64,000 nt of DNA from Chlorops oryzae (lineage: Eukaryota > Arthropoda > Insecta > Diptera > Chloropidae), in assembly GCA_020466095.1 (NCBI GenBank), contig CM035807.1, forward strand, positions 17,408,985 through 17,472,984, written 5' to 3'. The notes below the pieces were generated by a model. It worked only from the letters and a program-made list of their open reading frames with translations, was not told where the DNA came from and made no database searches. Shown in pieces: positions 34,226-45,512 of this stretch (its first letter is position 1; every line of letters starts with the position of its first letter). The translations under genes and the position numbers were made by a program.

Positions 34226-34689
34226 AACGCAAGAAGAAGATTAAGCACCATGATCTACGTCATTTCCAACAAAATCTCATTCCAAAGCTGAGTCCATTTA
34301 CTAATTTTCTCAACTCTGAACCGAAAAAAAAAATTAATTTTTCCTTAAGAATTCTTTTTTCTTCCATTTATTAATTCATAAATTGAAATGATAAAATTAT
34401 TCATTTAACGTTCTCTACATCGAAACGTCTTGGGTGTGTATGTGTGTGTACGTGTTTTGTTGTAAATTCATTAACCCACTTTACAAGAAATCTACAACGC
34501 CCTGAAGTAACGCTTGGACTCTAACAACAAAAGAGCACGCCTCAAAAAAAAAAAAAAAGACGATAAAAGTGAACTCAATCAAAACAAACTGGCACAAATG
34601 ATTATGATAAATAAATTAATAAAATTTCAACAACAATACACAGAAAGAAAAGATGTGTAAATAAAATGTGCCAACACAAACCACAATAA

Positions 34690-34762
34690 GAATGTCTACG
34701 AGAGTCGCACCGCACCGCACCGCATCACACCGCATGGCATCGCATCGCATCGCATCATCTGC
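34690..34762. repeat. CGCAC/CGCAT pentamer microsatellite
   Basis: Degenerate tandem pentamers (CGCAC, CGCAT, CACAC) run for about 70 bp. The open frames crossing this place are repeat-driven. Confidence 0.8.
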
Positions 34763-35482
34763 ACTGATAATAGAGCTAAAGATTGTCACGAAATTGCAAT
34801 TATCATTCTCAAGAACATGCACTCACATGTGCTTGAGAGAGGGAGACAGAGATAAGAGAGAGAGCGAGAGCGAGTGCGTCTTTCTAGTTACGAGAGATCC
34901 ATGCGGACTTCATTCATTCCTATGGCTTATCATTCACATCGTTCGCATCTTGTTTGCCTTCTACGTTTATAGTTTATTGCCTTATCGTTCGCAGTGCGTC
35001 TTTACCTATTGTTTTATTTTTCTTATTTTTCGTATTGTATTTTTTTCTGTTTGTTTTTCTCGTTTTCGCTTTTTTCCGTTTCGCTTGATTAACAGCATCA
35101 GGTCATTGTCGCCATTTTTATAAGTGGATAACTCCAAGCGATTGCATTCGAAGACAGCTGTTCGAATGGTTCTTGAAAAAGGACAGCACAAGCCAAGCGT
35201 ACAGGTCAAAGTAATTGTAATAACCCAACTGGAAATGTCATAGTGGGGGTTCAATACACTGTTGCCGGATTTTCAGGATATATATCCCCGAATGTCTAAA
35301 AGAACTTGAAAAGAATTCACTTAAATTGTCCTAAGTAAAAGTAAACACTGAGAAAAACAGTCAACTCTGGATAGTCTTAGTTAACGACCTTGCAAGAGCT
35401 GTTCATATTAACGAGGCCCAATTTTTGTATGTTTAATTTGCTTTATTTGGTTCAAATAGTTCAAGAATTTACATGTATGGTT

Positions 35483-35727
35483 GTGACTCTGGGATAGCGT
35501 AGGAGATGCGTGCTATGCTCTTGATCCCAGGGTCCGAGGTTTGATTCCCAGCACAGGCGAAACGGAGTGTAATGTTCCAAGCCTAGCACTGGTTTTTCAA
35601 AAATCGCATGTTAGGGGCACACTACATGAAAAGACATACATTCACATATACACAAGAAAACCTCCTTGGTATCACAATGGGCCGATTAACGGTCTAAATG
35701 GCAGCCACTTCAACCTACATACCTACC
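35483..35727 (+). mobile_element. tRNA-derived SINE with a 13-bp TSD
   Basis: The tRNA-like head starts GTGACTCTGGGATAGCGTAG and has B box GGTTTGATTCC. The body includes GGTATCACAATGGGCC, and the tail is CAACCTACATACCTACC. Perfect 13-bp direct repeats TACATGTATGGTT lie at 35470-35482 and 35728-35740, the mark of target-primed reverse transcription. The insert is 245 bp. It is the least decayed SINE in the window. Confidence 0.86.
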
Positions 35728-36159
35728 TACATGTATGGTTCAGAAAAAATTTGTTTTTTTTTGTTTGAGCTCAGATTTTTGAAAAAAACATTCATTGGGG
35801 GCATATATTTCTTACGTTCCCCTAATGGTCTTTGAACGGCCTTCTCGCGAAAATTTAGAATACCAGCGTAATCTGTTGTATAAGACTCAGTCCATGTGTG
35901 TTCACAACACCAAGATGTCCGCTCTATCCGGGATTTACACAATCCAGACTCAACTGTTTGTTCTATACCGACTGATTTTTCATCGTATCGTCTGTGGTCC
36001 CCCCTTGCAAATCTTCATTAACTCCATTTGGACTAATCATCGATATGGGAAATTTTTAATGGAAACGAAAGCCGTGAAAAATCTTTAAACGTCCTCAAAA
36101 AGTGGGATATTTGGTCATCCACATCATTAGGTAGTCCTATTAGTGGGATTTATAGATGT

Positions 36160-36250
36160 TGAACAGTAAATAGGGTAAGGTTAAGTTAGTGTGGCCTTGT
36201 AATACCACGAATAATGGGGATAACCTACTACAATGCGGAGTTAACCAGAG
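36160..36250 (-). mobile_element. SINE fragment
   Basis: TAATACCACGAATAATGGGG and GTAAGGTTAAGTTAGTGTGG match the body and tail of the SINE at 17853-18075 in the same (minus) orientation. Ends are unclear. Confidence 0.5.
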
Positions 36251-37440
36251 AAACAAGTCGATCAGAGGCCTCTATAACAAGAATTCGTGATAATTAGATG
36301 GGTCATATTTTTGTTGAAAGAATTAGGTATGTTAAACAATATTCTCAAAGTACTTGGTAATGAACATTATAGGAAAAGAAAAGAAAAGACTGACTTAGTA
36401 ACCAACTTAAGTTGGTATATCAACCAATGCACGAGCCATAAAATATTACATATGTTGTATTATAATGAATATTTCAAAGGTGTGAACAGAACGTTATTAG
36501 TAGATATTGAGACAAATTTCGGATGATTAGGTAAAAATTTTAAAATCAACTGAATATTTAGTATGACAGAAAACATTTAACTTATATCCCGTACTACCTT
36601 CTTACTCGAACTATAGAAGTCCAAAATCTCAAAACCTTCAAAAGTCGAACAAATTCTTCTGTAATGTGTTAAAAATCCGGAATTCACTGGATGTGCTATC
36701 AAAATTAAATTATAAAAAATCGTAAAAAGTCTACAGGGGTTCGTAAAAACCGCAACATTTCGTCCTGGCTTTAATTAGCGGAATGAAATTGACAGTTCCT
36801 AATCACATCCCCAAATCAGCACGTCATCTATCAACCACCCGCACTTGTTTATGGCGGTCTGTAACAGAGTTCAATGAATTCTAAAGTTTTTTTTTTTTAA
36901 TACATATTTTAAAGTTCAATATCGAGGTTATTTGTTTTGAATCTAAAATAAGTTTGGACCAAGCGCTGCGCCTGAGTTCTGCCAAGCTTAAAATTGATTT
37001 AAAGAACTTTTTTAAATTCATTGAATGTACGCCCCCTCGGATTTGAATGTTTGGAAACCTTTCCATCCTCCTCAAATGCCTTACCTCATTTTGAGTAAAA
37101 ACATTGAGCTGTAAAACATTGTCTAACCTTGGCTAAGGCAACCTTAGAGAGCGGACTGTCTCCATTGTTGTCTGACTCTTTCCGATTCGCTACTTTTTCG
37201 CTTTCATACATACATACATATACATTCATTCATACATCCATGCATGCATGTATGGTCTCTGAGCTTGCTTTTTCGCATTGATTTGATAAATTTCTGAGGT
37301 CGTTGGCACCTTTGATGCTTGGAATAATAAATTCAGTCTTTTTTGTTTCTCTTTTCGCTTTACGCCGTCTAGTAAAGTTGCTGATCAAATTTGTCTTAAC
37401 ATTGTTTGAAATCCATGGAGTATGATTTTGATACTAATTT

Positions 37441-38385
37441 TTATACCCGACAAACTTTGAGCCGGGGGTATATTGCGTTTGTACGGTTGTGGGTAACACC
37501 CAGAACCAGTCGGAATTGACCATTTCTTTATAAATGTACAGTCGAAACTCTTACAACGAATTTCAAGAAAAAATGCACTACAAATCTAGGGGAAAAGCCT
37601 TCAGAAGATTAGCTATGGAGAGAAATTCGTTATAGAAAGTTTCGACTGTATATAGAAATGATCAGCGTGACCAGGAGATTCAATTTAGACATGTCCGTCT
37701 GTCATTCTGTCTGGGTACAGCTGTCTTATCGAAGGAGCTGAGCTACCTTGCTGTGCGTATGGGCGGAGACACGAGTAAAAATAATTTCGAGAATGGACCA
37801 GATCGAACCATCTTTAAGGGTACCTCCAGTACTAGAGTCTGTTATGATCATAAAAACTGCTCTGAAGCTTGCATTTTTTTAAAATATTGGGATGAATCCT
37901 GAGATATGAGCATATTTTGGGCACTGAAAAGTGGGCGTGGCTAAAATAAATTTTCCATAATTGTCTCTTACACCTTAAAAATCACGTGGGACTTGAACGA
38001 AAGTTGGCACTTATGCTTCCTTTGTAGCCGTAAACATCCTTCCAAAAAATTTTCTCGATCGGTCCATTATTAAGGGTACCTCCAGTACGAGGGTCTGTCA
38101 CAAAAATCCTAAAAACTGTCCCAAAATCAGAGCTTTTCGAAATATTTGGAATTAGAGCTTATTTAAGGCTCCAATTACATTTCCCAAATTGTAAATCTGG
38201 GCGTGGCAATAGGTTTTCATAAATAAATCGAAAAAAATTCGGAATATGAGGCCCCTTATGGGTTTCAAAATCTCCAGTGCACTTCTTCTTAATGGTTGTT
38301 GTCTTCGGGCCTGTGCAAACATATATGTCTGTGTCGGGTATTGCATAGTCAGGCACGCCGGACCATAACACCCTAAATTTTTTTT
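37441..38385 (+). mobile_element. mini-me-like dipteran interspersed repeat, copy 1
   Basis: It begins TTTATACCCGACAAACTTTG with GGGTATATTGCGTTTGTACG, has the core AGAAATGATCAGCGTGACCA followed by a short GTCY-type stretch (ATGTCCGTCTGTCATTCTGT), contains CCACGCCC/GGGCGTGGC motifs, and ends GCCGGACCATAACACCCTAA. This layout matches the mini-me elements known from Diptera. A CAGTCGAAA MITE (37540-37648) is inside it. Confidence 0.68.
37540..37648. mobile_element. TA-flanked MITE (CAGTCGAAAC ends) inside copy 1
   Basis: CAGTCGAAACTCTTACAACG at the left and ATAGAAAGTTTCGACTG at the right are inverted repeats flanked by TA. The middle has CTTCAGAAGATTAGCTATGG. A related but diverged copy sits at the equivalent place in the second mini-me-like copy (about 42199-42356). 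Confidence 0.72.
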
Positions 38386-38499
38386 TTTTTTGGATTTAAT
38401 TAAAAGAATTACTTTGGCCTTTGCCTTCGTGCGTGAAATAAGATTAGGCGAGATTGGAACCTTTGGTTCATTTTTATTGTTAAAAATCACTCTTATTAT

Positions 38500-38690
38500 G
38501 ATTTATATTAGAACCTGCCAGGGTCAAATCATTCTCCACTCCTTTATAACTAATCATCTCAGCATCATCTCGACCCACTGCGGATATGTCTTCTTTGAGG
38601 GAATCTATCCAATTTGTTTTGGCAGCTTCGTTGGCCTCAAAACATTGGGAACTATTCATTTGGTTTTTCTAAAGTATTAATAGAAATAAA
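38500..38690 (-). pseudogene. LINE ORF2 C-terminal relic
   Basis: A minus-strand frame reads NEAAKTNWIDSLKEDISAVG then RDDAEMIS; after a frame change it reads EWRMI-stop-PWQV. The W-D-S-KEDI...G...WR pattern is the usual end of non-LTR retrotransposon proteins. It is shorter and more decayed than the relic at 33995. Confidence 0.55.
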
Positions 38691-38699
38691 ACTTCTTAT

Positions 38700-39825
38700 C
38701 TCATCAAGGGAATAACATGAACGAAATTCGCCGCTTTAATTTATAGAAGACATCAGAATCGAGATACATTTTGCATTTTTTCCTCCTGGGACTACTTTTT
38801 ATTTAGCAGTCAAGCGTTCTCTTCTCTTTGTCCGTTGGAATTTTTTCTTTCTCAACATTTTAGCCCCCTCTTCGTTCGCTCAAAGTTTACCCCAACAATT
38901 TGAGCGTGAACGTAAAATAAATCTGTTGACTCAAAGAATTGTTGCCGCAACACATCGCATCACCTATCTTCGTATGGTAAATGGTTAAAAATTTTCTGCT
39001 CTTCTGTATTTAAACCGATAAATCGTTTCCATTTCGATTTGCCTAACACAAGCGGCGCTGCTGCACGTTGACACAATTTCCACCTCCATTTCCATTTCCA
39101 TTTCCCCTTACATTTTCAATTTCATTTTCATTTGACAAACAAAAACATGACAAAGGCCCGAGACACCCAGCGACGTCTGACGGCGAACTACGGGCGACCT
39201 TTTGACACTGGAGTGCACAAGATTTGCACGGGTTTCTCGTTCCGTCGTTGGGCCGTTGTGTCGGCTTGTCGTTTGGTCTGAACAGTGGGTCATTTTGACT
39301 TTCTTGCCGCTTTTTGGTGCCGCTCTCTATTTTATAATATTTTTTTCGCTTTTATTTTTCCATTCATTTTCGTTTCTATTGCATCCGGCGCCAGTTACTT
39401 CTACAGCGTTGGGCTTATTTATTCGCCGCCGTTGATATTCTCGAAATAAATCGATTTGCAGCAGCAACTGCGATGGACGATGCACGATGGATGTGTTTCT
39501 GCCGCTGGATCTGGGCTTCCTATTGTTGCTTTGACCCAATTTTCGGAATGAAATAACAAAGAAAATTTTTTTTTATATAAATTGCTATGAAATGTGCTGA
39601 GGACTCCAAACTCCGCTACGCCCTTCTCCGCTCCCCGCTGATCGAAGGAACCTCTAGTTAGAGAAAGCCATCGTATCGCAAGCGCATTGAACGGGCATTC
39701 GCAAGCCTCGTTGCAGCAGCGCTAGAGTGAAGTCAGAGGGGCAACCGGAGGAAGTACATCATGGGGCATTGCGCGAAATTTGTGTGCAAATATCTGAGTA
39801 AATAAATAAAGAAAAAAGAAAAAAA
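38700..39825. other. Non-coding, possible regulatory or UTR sequence
   Basis: About 39050-39540 is richer in GC, with CCATTTCCATTTCC repeats and CGTTG/GCCGTTG motifs resembling fly 5' regulatory DNA. I found no convincing start exon or Inr-DPE pair. Confidence 0.35.
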
Positions 39826-39966
39826 AAACAAGTAAAGGTGTTATAGTCAGGCGAGCTAGACGCTGGAATCCCCGACAGAGATAAATATGATATGAAATTT
39901 TTTTTTTATATCCCCAGAACCCAGTATACTGGAGACTTTCAAGACCATAAACGAGCCTCATATGTA

Positions 39967-40144
39967 TGAAATATGTTCTCTTCAATTAGTTTATGAAAGC
40001 CGCTCGAACCACGCCCACTTTTCTAATTTATGCGAATTTTATCACAGGCTTAAATATAGGCTCAAATTTCTTTGAATTATTTCGGAAAATTGAGATTTGA
40101 CAATTTTTGTGACATGACACTACACTGGAGATACCGATACCCTA
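39967..40144. repeat. 178-bp direct repeat, left copy
   Basis: Near-identical to 40955-41132, with differences that are only one- or two-base indels (CTTCAATT against CTTACAATT, ACATGACACTACACT against ACAGACACTAGCACT). It contains CGCTCGAACCACGCCCACTT. Confidence 0.9.
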
Positions 40145-40954
40145 AGTTTCTATAGAAAAACAAAAAATTCTTTTAACCAAAAATGATATATGAAAACTTT
40201 TCTATTAGATATCAAGATTTAAATAAAAACATTTTTTGGGCCTTACTGAGTGTAAAACATTGAGACTTCAAATTGTTGAAAAGTGCCTCACTAGCTCCTT
40301 CGGTTCCTGGAGATAATTAACCAAACGGGTTAGCGATTCATGTATTCTCGTGAACAAGCCTTATTATGTTAATTTATATTGTAAAAGGCTAGTAAAAAAA
40401 AATTAAAATATCAGACTTTAAAATTCGTTTATGTATAAAAAAAAACTTAACGAATTTGTTACAACCTGTTTTTGATTACCAGAATGTAAAGATTAAACGC
40501 TATTTAAGCAAAAAAAAGGTATAGTTGACGTCTTTTGACCTCAGAGCAACTCAATATAGGCTTTCTTAATGACCGTTGTTGAATTTTTTATGGTGGGCCT
40601 TCATAGGCCTTCCAAGAAAAAAAAATTTGCTATTGATTTTTTTACCATAAACATACCTCTGTATCTTCACAATACAACAAACTTTGTTATTTTAAGAAAG
40701 CAACCCACAATTTCACTATAGATCATTATTTTTTAAGCATCGTCCACTATAAAAATGGCATTTTTACGCCTCTGTTATTTTCAATTGAGTGTGGTCGAAG
40801 CAAATATTGTGCGATTGTCTTAATTTTTTATTTCTACGAAATAACTTGAGGACATGTTTCAACATGTGCGAAGTCCCACAGAAACATTTGATAGTTAGAA
40901 GTTGGTTTAAAATCCGAACAGTAGGAGCACTTACGAGGAGCACGGGCCTTACGT

Positions 40955-41132
40955 TGAAATATGTTCTCTTACAATTAGTTTATGAAAGCCGCTCGAACCA
41001 CGCCCACTTTTCTAATTTATGCGAATTTTATCACAGGCTTAAATATAGGCTCAAATTTCTTTGAATTATTTCGGAAAATTGAGATTTGACAATTTTTGTG
41101 ACAGACACTAGCACTGGAGATACCGATACCCT
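40955..41132. repeat. 178-bp direct repeat, right copy
   Basis: Partner of 39967-40144 at a distance of 988 bp. The DNA between them is only partly similar to what follows the right copy (AATGAAAACTTTT and TGAGACTTCAAA motifs recur), so an old duplication with uneven divergence is possible. Confidence 0.9.
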
Positions 41133-41137
41133 CAAGG

Positions 41138-41870
41138 GGGTCTTCTCATTGAAAACCCGTTTTTTGGACCCTTTTTAAAAAAATTCTTATTTGAAAACGC
41201 AAAGAATAAATGAAAACTTTTTTTATTTATTGTATTACAAAAGGTTCAAAGTAAATAAAAAATTTTTTTTTGCCTCGATACGTGGGCTGTTCAAAAAGTA
41301 ATGAGACTTCAAAGTTGGTGGTGAAAAAAAAAGGTGCCGTCACGGCGGCCACGATTCCGGGTCTCCGGAGCGTCCGAAATGAAAAAAAAAAAAAACGGGG
41401 TTATAATCAGTATAGATGTAATTCTCGGGTGAACCTCAAGCTTAATTTTGTGATTTTTTTTGACAAAATGGCGGCCATTCAAAAAAAAATTTCAATTTCG
41501 GGCTTTTTTTTTGTAGTTTAGTGTAAAAAAAAAATAGTAAAAAATTTTTTAAAATTATGGTCGAGGTTCACCCGAGAATGGTGACAATTCTGCGTCGATT
41601 CCACTTTGTTTCATGAAAATCGGTTCAGTTGAACTGGAGATATCATGGCCGCCAGTTCGAAAAACGTGGTTTCGAGATAAACGCGTTTAAAGTTTGAAGC
41701 AACGCAAAAATTACTCGTTTTAGCGCAGATCTTGCTCGACAAAAAAGGCTATATCCTCTAAACTATTTCGAATTTCAAAAAATCCTTTTAGGGGCATATT
41801 CACAACTACCCAAGCTATAAATAAATGCAAAAAAAAAAGTCGAAAAAAAAGTTGCTCAATGAGAAGACCC
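41138..41870. mobile_element. TTAA-flanked MITE (piggyBac-type target)
   Basis: The ends GGGGGTCTTCTCATTGA and TCAATGAGAAGACCCCC are perfect inverted repeats. The left flank is TCAA and the right flank TTAA. The related repeat copy at 38062-38077 lacks the insert and shows a single ATTAAGGGTACC there, which supports a TTAA target duplicated on insertion. An inner inverted repeat, ATTCTCGGGTGAACCTC with GAGGTTCACCCGAGAAT, lies at about 41421 and 41562. Confidence 0.72.
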
Positions 41871-42198
41871 CCTTAATAATAGACCGATAAAAAAAAACTT
41901 TTGTGTTTTAAAAAATAGACTATATGCCAAATTTATTTTGAGTCCCATATGAGTTTCAAGTGTAAGAGAACATTTTTTGGAAAACGACCTTTTGCAAATT
42001 TGTTGGAAATTACATTAAAACATTTAAAACCTTAAAAATGGTCCGATCTCGTCCATTCTCGAAATTATTTTTACTCATGTCTCCGGCAATATGCACGGCA
42101 AGGTAGCTCAACTCCTTCCGTAAGACAGCTGTACCCAGACAGACTGACAGACGGACATGGCTGCATTGAATCTCCTGGTCACGCTGATCATTTCTATA

Positions 42199-42356
42199 TA
42201 CAGTCGAATCTTTTTATAAAGAATTTCTCTCCATAGCTAATCTTCTGAAGGCTTTTCCCCTACATTTTTAGTGCCTTTTTTCTACTTATAACGAATTCCC
42301 CAAATATCGATTTTTTCCCCGGTCCCTTGAAATTCGTTATAACGACTTTCGACTGT
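42199..42356. mobile_element. CAGTCGAA MITE remnant inside mini-me-like copy 2
   Basis: CAGTCGAATCTTTTTATAAA at the left and GTTATAACGACTTTCGACTG at the right are diverged inverted ends. The inner sequence CCATAGCTAATCTTCTGAAG is the reverse complement of the middle of the MITE at 37540-37648. Presence at the same relative place in both host copies suggests the MITE was inserted before the host repeat spread. Confidence 0.65.
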
Positions 42357-42704
42357 GAATTTATACAGACATTGCCTATTCCGACTGGTTCTGGGTGCAA
42401 CACCCAACCGCACAAACGCATTATACTCTCGATACAGAGCGCGTCGAGTATAAAAAGCAAGAAGAGTGAATGGCAAAATATGAATTGATTGAATGTTGAA
42501 TGCCGAAAGTGAAATTCTCGATTCGATGTAATGCCATTAAGTGCACTTGAAAGGCTGTATTTTGGGTTTCGTTTTTTTACTTTGTTGTTTTTTTTTTAAA
42601 TTTTTTTTAAAAAACATTTTTTTATTTTTTATTTTTTTAGCGGATATTGAGAGAAATATGAATGGTCGTTGAGTGAGATGGAAGAAAGCAATTTATTCCA
42701 TATA

Positions 42705-43998
42705 ACAGGTTGGCTGATAAGTCCCCGGTCTAACAAAGAAAAACACATTTTTTTGTCAAAATTCGTTTTTATTATTCAACATAGTTCCCTTCAAGAGCGA
42801 TACAACGATTATAACGACCTTCCAATTTTTTGATACCATTTTGGTAGTACTCCTTCGGTTTTGCCTCAAAATATGCCTCAGTTTCGGCGATCACCTCTTC
42901 ATTGCAGCCAAATTTTTTCCCTGCGAGCATCCTTTTGAGGTCTGAGAACAAGAAAAAGTCACTGGGGGCCAGATCTGGAGAATACGGTGGGTGGGGAAGC
43001 AATTCGAAGCCTAATTCATGAATTTTTGCCATCGTTCTCAATGACTTGTGGCACGGTGCGTTGTCTTGGTGAAACAACACTTTTTTCTTCTTCATATGGG
43101 GCCGTTTTGCCGCGATTTCGACCTTCAAAACGCTCCAATAACGACATATAATAGTCACTGTTGATGGTTTTTCCCTTCTCAAGATAATCGATAAAAATTA
43201 TTCCATGCCCATCCCAAAAAACAGAGGCCATTACTATGCCAGCGGACTTTTGAGTCTTTCCACGCTTCGGAGACGGTTCACCGATCGCTGTCCACTCAGC
43301 CGACTGTCGATTGGACTCAGGAGTGTAGTGATAGAGCCATGTTTCATCCATTGTCACATATCGACGCAAAAACTCGGGTGTATTGCGAGTTAACAGCTGC
43401 AAACACCGCTCAGAATCATCAACACGTTGTTGTTTTTGGTCAAATGTGAGCTCGCGCGGCACCCATTTTGCACAGAGCTTTTTCATATCCAAATATTGAT
43501 GAATGATATGACCAACACGTTCCTTTGATATCTTTAAGGCCTCTGCTATCTCGATCAACATCATTTTACGGTCATTCAAAATCATTTTGTGAATTTTTTT
43601 GATGTTTTCGTCGGTAACCACCACTTTCGGGCGTCCACTGCGTTCACCGTCCTCCGTGCTCATTTCACCACGCTTGAATTTTGCATACCAATCAATTATT
43701 GTTGATTTTCCTGGGGCAGAGTCCGGAAACTCATTATCAAGCCAAGTTTTTGCTTCCACTGTATTTTTTCCCTTCAGAAAACAGTATTTTATCAAAACAA
43801 GAAATTCCTTTGTTTCCATTTTTTTCACAATAACAAAAGTTGCTTCACAAAAGACGCTCTATCTCACAAACTAATTGACTTACAGACGTCAAATTTTGAC
43901 ACGAATCATTTGAAGGTTGCCACTATATAAAAATAATATGCATTTAATACTAGCGACGCCATACATGTTTCAGACCGGGGACTTATCAGCCAACCTGT
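42705..43998 (-). mobile_element. mariner element, irritans subfamily (Himar1-like)
   Basis: The element is 1,294 bp. Perfect 27-bp terminal inverted repeats, beginning ACAGGTTGGCTGATAAGTCC, lie at 42705-42731 and 43972-43998, and TA is duplicated at 42703-42704 and 43999-44000. It holds one transposase gene on the minus strand. Perfect ends and an almost full-length ORF indicate a recent insertion. Confidence 0.97.
42772..43819 (-). pseudogene. mariner transposase, one-base frameshift
   Basis: The gene encodes a DD34D transposase for cut-and-paste movement at TA sites. The ATG is at 43819-43817 (METKEFLVLIKYC) and the stop at 42774-42772. The span of 1,048 bp is one base more than the 348 codons plus stop usual for the Himar1 family. 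The N-terminal half carries the two helix-turn-helix motifs and the first catalytic Asp (VTMDETWLYHY). The C-terminal half, in another frame, carries the second (HQDNAPCHKS) and third (SPDLAPSDFFLF) Asp. The extra base lies in or next to the run of four A at 43127-43130, around codon 230, between the first and second catalytic residues. As sequenced it cannot make an active enzyme. A sequencing error in the A run is the main alternative. Confidence 0.93.
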
Positions 43999-44248
43999 TA
44001 AATGAATTTTGAGGCTGCATTCGATTATTATTATTTTTTGCACTTTCATGGTTTAAATGGTATAACATGGAAGCTCTTTCGCCGTGAATTCAAACCTCAA
44101 AAGGGATAAATAAAAATTTGGTATGAATTAAGAAAGTACAAAATCCATCAAAATACAGCTGAATTCCTGTTCGGTTCTGTTCTTTTTCTCCTTCGGGTGA
44201 TGACAGAATAAGATAGAGATGATAAATTAGTCAATATATCGAAAGCTT

Positions 44249-44954
44249 ACACGCAGAGAAAAAATATCACATACCCAATTACATTTTGCAGGGATTACAT
44301 ATGTAATTGGGTATAATGCAATTATATTTTCATAATTGCGTCCAATTGTATTTTTCATTGCCTCCAATTATATATGTAATTGTATCAATTGATAAAAAAA
44401 ATAATTTCAATTACATATTAATTCCGTCCAATTAAATATAAATCGGCTGCAATGATGTATGTAATTGTATCGAATTATATACATAATTGCGTCTAATTAA
44501 ATTTGTGATCCCCTGCAATTTAAAAACATTCTATATAGCAATATAAAAAGGGGCATTCTCCACGATTGGGCGGAAATATTTCACCACGTCATATTCGTGG
44601 CCACCAGCCCCTTGGAGTGCCTAAGGATTTTGAAAATTCAAACACGTTATATACGATCCAAATTATAAACCTTTAGAAATATAAGAACAAATGTAAAATA
44701 AATACAATCATATATAAAATTGCATCAACGCTTTAAATTGTAAAAGTAATCAATGTAATTACATATGTATTCAGAACGCAATTACATATATGATAAATTT
44801 AAATGCAATTATATAAGTAATTGAGTAATTGAGCATTTTTCAATTTCTAATTATATTGTAATTGGCTCCAATTAATAATGCAATCGGTACAAGGCTCCAA
44901 TCACATATGTAATTGGTTCCAATTATATTTCAGGAACTTATTTCTCTCCGTGTA
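44249..44954. mobile_element. Element with ACACGNAGAGAAA ends and AATTACATATGTAATTG repeats
   Basis: The left end ACACGCAGAGAAAAAAT and inverted right end ACACGGAGAGAAATAA match at most positions. The interior is filled with about twenty degenerate copies of a palindromic motif close to CAATTACATATGTAATTG, spaced mostly 20-40 bp, around a non-repetitive core at about 44555-44660. There is no coding capacity. The superfamily is not resolved. Confidence 0.65.
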
Positions 44955-45351
44955 TATAATTGTGGCAGCTTAGAAATATATAGAGGTCTTTTCTCAGAAT
45001 AATTAGTTATAGCGGGAGTGAGCCTTTCAATGCCAATTTTAAAGACTTCTTGTTCTTGTTGCGTATTCAAATGTCCCGGCCTGTCCCGGGGTCCGCAAAA
45101 CGAGACCAGCTTCTCCATTTTGTTCTATCGGTTCCATAATCCGAGGTAAATCGTACAGCCTCGAGGTCCCATTTTATTGAACAGTAAACAGACTGTTGAA
45201 ATTATTTTTAGGGTGTCAAATTAAGAGTGAGCCTTAGTGGCTCAATCCAGACTACTTGGAGAGCAGTTAGAGACTAGTCGGAGCAACTTCAGGGAGTTTA
45301 AAAGGGCTATATATATGGCCTCGAACAGATGTGCTCAAATGGTGCATGCTA

Positions 45352-45389
<38 letters not shown>

Positions 45390-45512
45390 AAAAAAAAAAC
45401 AAAAAAAATCAAAAAAAAAAAAAAATCAAAAAAAAAAACAAAAAAACAAAAACAAAAAAAAAACAACAAAAAAAAACAAAAAAAAAAACAAACAACAACA
45501 AAAACAAAAAAA
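45352..45512. repeat. Poly-A/CAAAA low-complexity tract
   Basis: About 160 bp of nearly pure A with scattered C and T. Lys-rich frames through it are artefacts. Repeat length may be unreliable in assembly. Confidence 0.95.

Larger units (their letters stand above)
39826..42460 (-). mobile_element. mini-me-like repeat, copy 2, interrupted
   Basis: The 3' end is at 39826 (plus-strand ACAAGTAAAGGTGTTATAGT) and the 5' end near 42460 (minus-strand TATACTCGACGCGCTCTGTA, ATGCGTTTGTGCGGTTGGGT). The core CTCCTGGTCACGCTGATCAT is at about 42171-42190. It is the same family as 37441-38385 in the opposite orientation. It is expanded by the TTAA-flanked MITE at 41138-41870, an internal duplication (39967-40144 and 40955-41132) and a CAGTCGAA MITE remnant (42199-42356). 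Confidence 0.6.

Noticed and set aside
41275..41305. A mariner end at GGGCTGTTCAAAAAGTAATG
   Set aside because: The start resembles some mariner ends, but no matching inverted copy or TA pair was found; it lies within the TTAA-flanked MITE.
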